A DNA stretch of 64,000 nucleotides from the NCBI GenBank assembly GCA_037178855.1, contig JASJZC010000006.1, positions 8,598,501 through 8,662,500 of the forward strand, given 5' to 3'. The translations under genes were made by a program, and so were the position numbers. Under the pieces are notes generated by a model. It did no database searches and was not told the DNA's origin. It saw nothing but the letters and a program-made list of their open reading frames with translations. Shown in pieces: positions 57,574 to 64,000 of the stretch. Each line of letters begins with the position of its first letter. The first letter of the stretch is position 1. This stretch comes from Oscheius sp. JU75 (taxonomy: Eukaryota > Nematoda > Chromadorea > Rhabditida > Rhabditidae).

Positions 57574-58554
57574 TTCTCTTCCAGTCCCTGCCATATCCCC
57601 CATATTGATTTGTACCCGATCTCAGCACCAAAACCACCACCTTGTCCAAACTTCTGTGAAAAATATATTGTACACAGTCAGAAAAATCCCCAACACATCC
57701 ACACCCTTACGAGTACAGCTTTCTCGATAATTTTTGACCCTCTTCTCTCCTTTGTTTGTCGATGTTCCAGTCCCCCTTATCCAATGCCTTTTGCGAAATT
57801 AAGAGAATTCATATTGTCTGATGGGCACAAGGCTGAGTAAGATATTTAACAAGGTAGGCGGCATTATGGTAGCTGTGAAACATACAGGGTTTGTAACAAG
57901 CTATTCGCAAAAGAACACGTTACAAGATTTACTTTACTACAATGTTCACAGTAACACTTTGATCATCCTTCCATCTACATTTGATCTGACCGGAGTATTG
58001 CTCATCTCGTAGAGACTAGTCGTAGTAGATTCTCTTCACTCTTCTCAAGCGGGACATACAGTTCTCGTTGACACATTGATCTCCGGAAGGACAGGGAAAG
58101 TGGAAGGGACCTTGAGAGAGAGTGAGAGTGACGAGGAGGAAGAGCTGAAAAGTAATATGATCTTCGGTGATGAAGCAGAGAGATAGAGACCCGTACTGTG
58201 TCTTCACTCGCGCTTCGTCTCGGTAATTGTAGCAGTTCCCATTGAACTCTGTCTAGCCATTACCACATGGTCTGTACTCTAGAATCTGATTGTTCTCGGT
58301 CAATGTATAAGTACATACCCTCTCTGGCAGCCAGAACTGACCCAACTAGAAGATACCTCTATACTTAGAGATATAGACAGGCAACGACAGAGAGACAAAG
58401 AGACACAGAAACAGAGAGACTGAGAGATAGAGAGCAAGTTCTCCAATTTTCGACCCTTCTGTGAATACTCGGGCGACTAACTCGATCGATTATAGCGTCT
58501 TATCAGCTTTGCCAAACAACTCTGTTCAACCGTCTGTTCTAATTTTTGTTCGTT
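57574..58554. other. Intergenic region with a possible small minus-strand exon
   Basis: Mostly featureless. A GACAGAGAGACA tract lies at 58378-58432. The only coding-like signal is the minus-strand exon at 58144-58016, listed separately. Confidence 0.5.
58016..58144 (-). CDS. Possible small secreted Cys-containing protein, last exon
   Basis: After a TTTTCAG acceptor (minus strand) the frame encodes a hydrophobic LFLLVTLTLSQ, then CPSGDQCVNENC, then basic RLRRVKRIYYD and a stop. The Cys spacing recalls half an EB module. The hydrophobic part would suit a signal peptide, but the initiating exon is not identified; an upstream Met in frame is available at 58207 if no intron is used. Unrecognised family. 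Confidence 0.35.
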   Translation of the reverse strand, partial: LFLLVTLTLSQGPFHFPCPSGDQCVNENCMSRLRRVKRIYYD

Positions 58555-61500
58555 ATGGGATTGGAAAACTCAAAACGTAAGTGCTGTTCTCGATCAGCTT
58601 TACTTCCACTAGATTTATAGTGAAAAAACAGACAGTGCAGCTTGTTACATCGGATGAGCAAGGAACCTTCTCAAACAGCCAATTTTTGGACTTTTCACAT
58701 TTAGATGAACTGTAATCAACCTCAGAAGTGAGACTAAGATACTCCTTTAGAAAGCTCGGAGTCATCGATAAGAGTGACGTGGATGGCTTCCAAATTCCTT
58801 TATTCAAGCATGGAGAGAACATTTTTGATTTAAATAAACTGTCGCAGGGAGGTGAAGGAGTTGTTTACACGGCCCAAACCACGGACAAAGGGTAAGTGTG
58901 AGTCAGTTGCAATTCATCAGTTATAGAGCCGTTTGTGTTAAAGTCTTTCACAAATTTGGTAAAAGTGAGCAAAAGGAAGTGGACAAGTTAGTGAAATTGG
59001 TAGGCTTCATTTAATATTTTCTCACAGCTTTAGAGAGGAAAGCATCCGAATATACTGGAAATATTTGGCACTTACGAAGGCTTCAATCCACATGCTCCGC
59101 AAAAAATCGATCGAGGCTATGTAATGGAGTTTATGGTTGGAGGAAGCCTTGATGAAGGTAACTGACCTCTGCCTGTCAGTCTTTCTGTCCCTGTGTAAGC
59201 CTCAAGACTTATCTAACGTTATTTAGCAATTTACTCCGACAAGCCCTATGTACCCAAACAAGCATACTATTGGATGTACCAAATATCTCATGCTGTGATC
59301 TATATGCACCTAAAGAAAATCGCCCATCTCGATTTGAAGCCTTTAAAGCGAGTTCGACAAAACAGAGAAGCAGTAACTCTTTAGCATGCTACTTGATGTT
59401 ACGGGAACTCGCGTGAAGATTGGAGATTTCGGACTGTCCAAAAACTTGATGTTTTCCAAACTGACTGCCAGGTTTGGATCAGTCTCCCTTCTGCAAAAGA
59501 CAAATTTCAGAAGAGCGACGTACCCTTATATGGCTCCAGAGCTCTTTGATGAAAACATCCATCTTCAGCAGCTAAACTTGCACCAGGCCGATGTTTACTC
59601 TCTTGGTGTGACATTTTGGGAAATCCTTTATCGAAAGTATGATTTTTACTCTCTCGTTTAATAATGCATTAAGACCGCCTTTCGACGGTTTGTCACAAGC
59701 TCAAATATGCCAAAAAGTAGTAACAGGAAAGCGTCCGAGCATGGATAACTTCATTTGGGAAAAAGAGATTCGCCAACTGATTGAAAAGTATATAAGTTCA
59801 TTTCGTTTTGGGACTGCCTGATAACATCTCCTGGGTTGTTTTCGGAAATTTACTTTTTCAGATCTTGGATAGGTAAACCTTATGCGCGTTGCTCCCTCCA
59901 GGACTACATTTATACTTTGCTTACTGTTCAACAGGTGATTTAATTCATAGAGACGAGGGTGTGAGCGCCCGGTGAAACGCTTTTTTCAAACGGGTCCCGT
60001 CACTAATTTCCTCTATTTTTCTCGGTTATTATTCGGTCAAAATAGATGAGTCTAAGGGAAATTTCACAGTGAATCGGTTGAGTACACTTAAAAATGTTGA
60101 AAACGTGTGTAAAGTACCGAAAAATATGAAAAAGATTCTTTGAGAGAGAAATTTGTTGCGGGACCCGTTTGAAAAAAAAAACGTTAAAAAAAACGTTTAC
60201 CCGTTAACCCATAACTGGACTGTCTCTTTCAGAGCGGTGACCATGCTTCGATTCGATCTCCACAGCTATCGCCTGCTATCGAAAGGTTAGCTAACCAGTT
60301 AGTGCAGTTGGAGGTGGTCAATGAGACAAACGATGTGAAGAAAGAGGACACAAAAGATGACAGCCAGTTCACTATTTCCGACATTGTTGATCTTCACATT
60401 GCCGTTCTTAATGGAGATGTGAAACTGATTCAAACGCTAATTGATAGAGGAGTAGATGTAAATAGCATAGAGACCGAGTTTAACTTCACTGCTTTACATT
60501 TGGCTGTGCGAAATAGGCATGTTGATATGGCCAAGTTTCTCCTCCAACATGGAGCTTCGGTCACTTCAACGAATAATAATGGGTGGACTCCTCTTCATGC
60601 TGCTGCTCAAAATGGTCATGTTGACATGGCCAAGTTTCTCCTCCAACATGGAGCTTCGGCCACTTCAACGAATAATGATGGGTGGACTCCTCTTCATTCT
60701 GCTGCACAAAATGGCCATGTTGATATGGTCAAGTTGTTCCTCCAACATGGAGCTTCGGTCACTTCAACGGATAATTATGGGTGGACTCCTTTACAGTTGG
60801 CTGCTCGAGATGATCATGTTGACATGGTCAAGTTGCTCCTCCAACATGGAGCTTCGGTCACTTTAACGAAAAATAATGGATGGACTCCTCTTCATGCTGC
60901 TGCACAAAATGGCCATGTTGATATGGTCAAGTTGCTCCTCCAAAATGGAGCTTCGGTCACTTTGAAGGAAAAAGATCGGTGGACTCCTCTTCATTCTGCT
61001 GCACAAAATGGCCATGTTGATATGGTCAAGTTGCTCCTCCAAAATGGAGCTTCGGTCACTTTGAAGGAAAAAGATCGGTGGACTCCTCTTCATTCTGCTG
61101 CACAAAATGGCCATGTTGATATGGTCAAGCTGCTCCTCCAACATGGGGCTTCGGTCACTTCATCGAATAATAATGGGTGGACACCTCTTCATGCTGCTAC
61201 TCAAAATGGCCACGTTGATATGGTCAAGTTGCTCCTCCAACATGGAGCTCCGGTCACTTTAATGAATATTAATGGGTGGACTCCTCTTCATTCTGCTGCA
61301 CAAAATGGCCATGTTGATATGGTCAAGTTGCTCCTCCAACATGGAGCTTCGGTCACTTTAATGAATATTAATGGGTGGACTCCTCTTCATTCTGCTGCAC
61401 AAAATGGCCATGTTAATATGGTCAAGTTGCTCCTCCAACATGGAGCTTCGGTCACTTCATCGAATAATAATGGGTGGACTCCTCTTCATTCTGCTGCACA

Positions 61501-62269
61501 AAATGGCCATGTTGATATGGTCAAGTTGTTCCTCCAACATGGAGCTTCCGTCACTTCAACAAATAATGATGGGTGGACACCTCTTCATGTTGCTGCTCAA
61601 GATGGCCATGTTGATATGGTCAAGTTGCTCCTCCAACATGGAGCTTCGGTCACTTTAATGAATATTAATGGGTGGACTCCTCTTCATTCTGCTGCACAAA
61701 ATGGCCATGTTGATATGGTCAAGTTGCTCCTCCAACATGGAGCTTCGGTCACTTTAATGAATATTAATGGGTGGACTCCTCTTCATTCTGCTGCACAAAA
61801 TGGCCATGTTGATATGGTCAAGTTGCTCCTCCAACATGGAGCTTCGGTTACTTTAATGAATAATAATGGGTGGACTCCTCTTCATGCTGTTGCTAAAAAT
61901 GGTCATGTTGACATGGGCAAGTTTCTCCTCCAACATGGAGCTTCGGTCACTTTAATGAATAATAATGGGTGGACTCCTCTTCATGCTGCTGCTCAAAATG
62001 GCCATGTTGACATGGCCAAGTTTCTCCTCCAACATGGAGCTTCGGCCACTTCAACGAATAATGATGGGTGTACTCCTCTTCATTCTGCTGCACAAAATGG
62101 CCATGTTGATATGGTCAAGTTGTTCCTCCAACATGGAGCTTCGGTCACTTCAACGGATAATTATGGGTGGACTCCTTTACAGTTGGCTGCTCGAGATGAT
62201 CATGGTGACATGGTCAAGTTGCTCCTCCAACATGGAGCTTCGGTCACTTCGAAGAACAAAAGCCAATAA
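58555..62269 (+). CDS. Protein kinase fused to 19 ankyrin repeats
   Basis: Eleven exons join in frame: 58555-58576, 58621-58711, 58751-58891, 58927-58999, 59034-59157, 59227-59347, 59385-59471, 59511-59636, 59674-59787, 59862-59934 and 60233-62269. The N-terminus MGLENSK fits an N-myristoylation site. Kinase motifs: glycine loop LSQGGEGVVYTA, Lys in AVCVKVF, KHPNILEIFGTYEG, YVMEFMVGGSLDE, catalytic loop HLDLKPLNMLLD (Arg of HRD replaced by Leu, as in some active kinases), KIGDFGLSK, YPYMAPELF, ADVYSLGVTFWEIL. The last exon holds 19 ankyrin repeats of 33 residues (WTPLHSAAQNGHVDMVKLLL type) that are nearly identical at DNA level. The layout resembles RIPK4/ANKK1, but orthology is not claimed. 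Intron 59348-59384 appears to be GC-AG (AAA|GCGAGT). AATAAA lies at 62394. Confidence 0.85.
59974..60186. mobile_element. Small inverted-repeat (MITE-like) element in the kinase-ankyrin intron
   Basis: TTTTTTCAAACGGGTCCCGT, then CACTAATTTC, is inverted at the other end as GAAATTTGTTG, then CGGGACCCGTTTGAAAAAA. About 210 bases, no coding frame. It occupies most of the 298-nt intron 59935-60232. Confidence 0.65.
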
Positions 62270-62358
62270 AACCCATAATTCCTTTGAATAAATATGGTCA
62301 TGTTGACATGGCCAAGTTTCTTCTCCAACATGGATCTTCGGTCACTTTGAAAGAATAA
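62270..62358 (+). pseudogene. Extra ankyrin repeat remnant after the stop
   Basis: Just after the kinase-ankyrin stop, another frame encodes YGHVDMAKFLLQHGSSVTLKE, i.e. most of one more repeat. The reading frame was lost by a small change between repeats, so the array was once longer. Confidence 0.7.
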
Positions 62359-62393
62359 TGAGCCACAGTCGGAATGGTATCAACTGCTCTGTC

Positions 62394-62399
62394 AATAAA
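62394..62399 (+). terminator. Poly(A) signal of the kinase-ankyrin gene
   Basis: AATAAA 125 bases after the stop. Confidence 0.6.
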
Positions 62400-62450
62400 G
62401 ATCAAAAGTATTGTTTTGAAGTTTTGTTAGCTACAGAAGAACAACAATTA

Positions 62451-63938
62451 TAGTCCGCGACAAAAGTTTTGGTACACGTGGATTTTTATGATAATGAAAT
62501 GCATGCAACCTGTAACTACGGCAGCAAACTAGTATTCAAGGGAGAATAACATCACATAAATTTCGAACAAAACGATGAAGTAGGATGTTTTTTATTTCAA
62601 AATTTCCAAAATACCCGCGACAAAAGTATTGGTACAGTTTGCGTGCGCGGAGTTTTTCAACGTTTTTGTTTTGCTATTTATCCTTTTCATTTACACTTTA
62701 TTGGTCATTGTGTAAATTTCAGGAACAAGAATGCTCAGTGAAAACACGAAACAACTTATTATCAATAGTTACGCGGATGTGAAATCGTATCGCCGCATAA
62801 CTCAAATCTTCGGGATCAGCAAGTCGACTGTGATGTCCGTTATCAAGAAAAAGAAGTCTAAAAGGATGGGAAGACCTAAAAAGTTCAAACCACGTGACGT
62901 ACGAAGGCTGAAGCGTCACATTATCTCCGAAACTAGAGCCGGTCGTCGTCTAACATCGCGTTCCATTCAGCGCAGCTTGGGTGTGGATTGTGATAGACGT
63001 ACCATTCAACGCGTGCTGAAGGACAACAATATTCTCTACGAGCTTCATCAGAAAAAGTTGCCTCTCAGTGACGTTGACAAGACAAGACGGCTGAACTTTG
63101 CCCGCCTTCATATCATCAATGGTACGGATTTCTCTAATGGATTTTCAGCGACGAAAAGCGCTTCAATTTGGACGGCCCGGACAATATGGGCTCTTACAAC
63201 ACGAGTACAGTCAAATTGGAGCGCGTAAAGCATCAGATGGGTGACGGATCTATCATGATTCTTGGAGCTATCAGCAGTAAAGGGCATCTGATCATCAAAG
63301 TACGTTTTGTACCTTTTTTAAGTGTTGATACATCGAGTTCAGCGAGTCAGTGATCACTACAAAAGCGCCGGCTATGATAAGGATCTTCGCACTGAGCTAT
63401 TTCCGTGGTGCAGGAAAGAAATGGGCCGTCAACAATGATACTGGCAGCAAGACAACGTCAAAATCCACACTTCTAAGCTCACTGCTGACTGTATGGAAGA
63501 AGAGGGAGTGAGAGCGATCCAGTGGCCTGCAAGAAGTCCGGATTTGAACATTATGGAAAACATCTGGGCCGTTCTCCAAGATAAAGTTTACGAAAGCCGC
63601 CAGTTCAGCAACAAAGAAGAATTGTGGACGCAAATCAAGAAGTCTTCAAAAACTATCGACGAATCTGTGGTCAGGGCTCTGTATATAAGCATAAAAAAGC
63701 GTCTTCTGGCAGTTGTGGAGAAAAAAGGAGCCGAAGTATGACCACTCTCATATGTGTACCAATACTTTTGTCGCGGGTATTTTGGATACTTTGAAATAAA
63801 AAACCTTCTACTTCATCGTTTTGTTCGAAACTTATGATGTTATTCTCCCTTGAATACTAGTTTGCTGCCGTAGTTACAGGTTGCATGCATTTGATTATCA
63901 TAAAAATCCAGGTGTACCAAAACTTTTGTCGCGGACTA
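62451..63938 (+). mobile_element. Tc1/mariner-type DNA transposon (decayed)
   Basis: About 1.49 kb flanked by TA. Long terminal inverted repeats of roughly 190-200 bases (62451-62640 and 63745-63938) each contain the motif CGCGACAAAAGT.TTGGTAC twice, at the outer and inner ends, the IR/DR layout of many Tc1 elements. The transposase region is broken. Inserted about 180 bases downstream of the kinase-ankyrin stop. Confidence 0.92.
62731..63741 (+). pseudogene. Tc1-family transposase, frame-disrupted
   Basis: The first part (62731 to about 63145) encodes the paired-like DNA-binding region (ITQIFGISKSTVMSVIKKKK, the GRPKK hinge, RRLTSRSIQRSLG). The catalytic core continues in other frames: FSDEKRFNLDGPD with the first Asp, GDGSIMILGAISSKGHLI, then QQDNVKIHTSK with the second Asp and SPDLNIMENIW with the Glu. 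There are 34 residues between the second Asp and the Glu, the DD34E spacing of Tc1. At least two frame changes (near 63150 and 63310) and an in-frame TGA near 63435 make it inactive. Confidence 0.88.
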
Positions 63939-64000
63939 TATCCCCACTTAAGGGACACTGACATTTGCAATCTAACAGAGAGACAGAGGAAATTAAAGTA

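Noticed and set aside
58690..58760. In-frame stop (TAA) in the kinase N-terminus suggesting a pseudogene
   Set aside because: A 39-nt GT-AG intron (58712-58750) removes the stop and restores frame, consistent with other introns in this gene.
60519..60866. Second plus-strand frame with repeated MLIWSSCSSNMEL peptides (also 61371-61658 and 61965-62291)
   Set aside because: Out-of-frame reading of the same ankyrin array.
60863..61144. Minus-strand open frame with repeated LEEQLDHINMAILCS peptides
   Set aside because: It is the antisense shadow of the ankyrin repeats; the periodicity comes from the plus-strand coding repeat.

Overview
This is a gene-dense, intron-rich animal genomic window of about 64 kb. 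Most introns are tiny (about 38-50 nt, GT-AG), a minority have weak donors (GTTT, GTTC), and one looks like GC-AG. Two features point to a nematode or a close ecdysozoan relative: a very large secreted protein made of EB-type cysteine modules with a C-terminal polysaccharide deacetylase domain, and a JNK-family kinase with a Ser-x-Tyr activation motif of the KGB-1 type. A clear TSC1 (hamartin) gene is present. That argues against a Caenorhabditis-like lineage, so I do not name a species.

Layout, left to right. 1-2.0 kb (minus): RSF1-like chromatin remodelling factor, cut by the left edge. 3.1-8.2 kb (plus): TSC1. 8.5-17.2 kb (plus): Twinkle-type mitochondrial DNA helicase, whose middle exons are uncertain. 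17.9-20.3 kb (plus): PPIL3 cyclophilin closely followed by a MALSU1/RsfS-type mitochondrial ribosome assembly factor. 20.3-25 kb: no confident gene. 25.1-29.6 kb (plus): SH3-DH-PH Rho GEF of the collybistin/ASEF family. 29.7-31.8 kb (minus): Cys-loop ligand-gated ion channel, tail to tail with the GEF. 32.1-51.8 kb (minus): EB-module/polysaccharide deacetylase gene. 52.5-55.2 kb (plus): KGB-1-like JNK. 56.0-57.0 kb (plus): mitochondrial ADP/ATP carrier. 57.1-57.6 kb: truncated ankyrin copy. 58.6-62.3 kb (plus): protein kinase fused to 19 ankyrin repeats. 62.45-63.94 kb: decayed Tc1-type transposon.

The genes are not one pathway. TSC1, Twinkle, MALSU1 and ADP/ATP carrier all touch mitochondrial or growth metabolism, but nothing in the sequence shows co-regulation. 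The non-genic fraction is unusually structured. I see inverted partial copies of coding exons inside introns of the same gene (Twinkle, EB gene), two related TA-flanked inverted-repeat elements inserted at the same D-loop position of different tRNA-like sequences, a population of degenerate tRNA-like sequences, two families of intronic hairpin repeats, and polypurine (GAGACA-rich) tracts in many introns.

All exon boundaries were inferred by eye from reading frame, splice motifs and remembered family alignments. No search or alignment was run.
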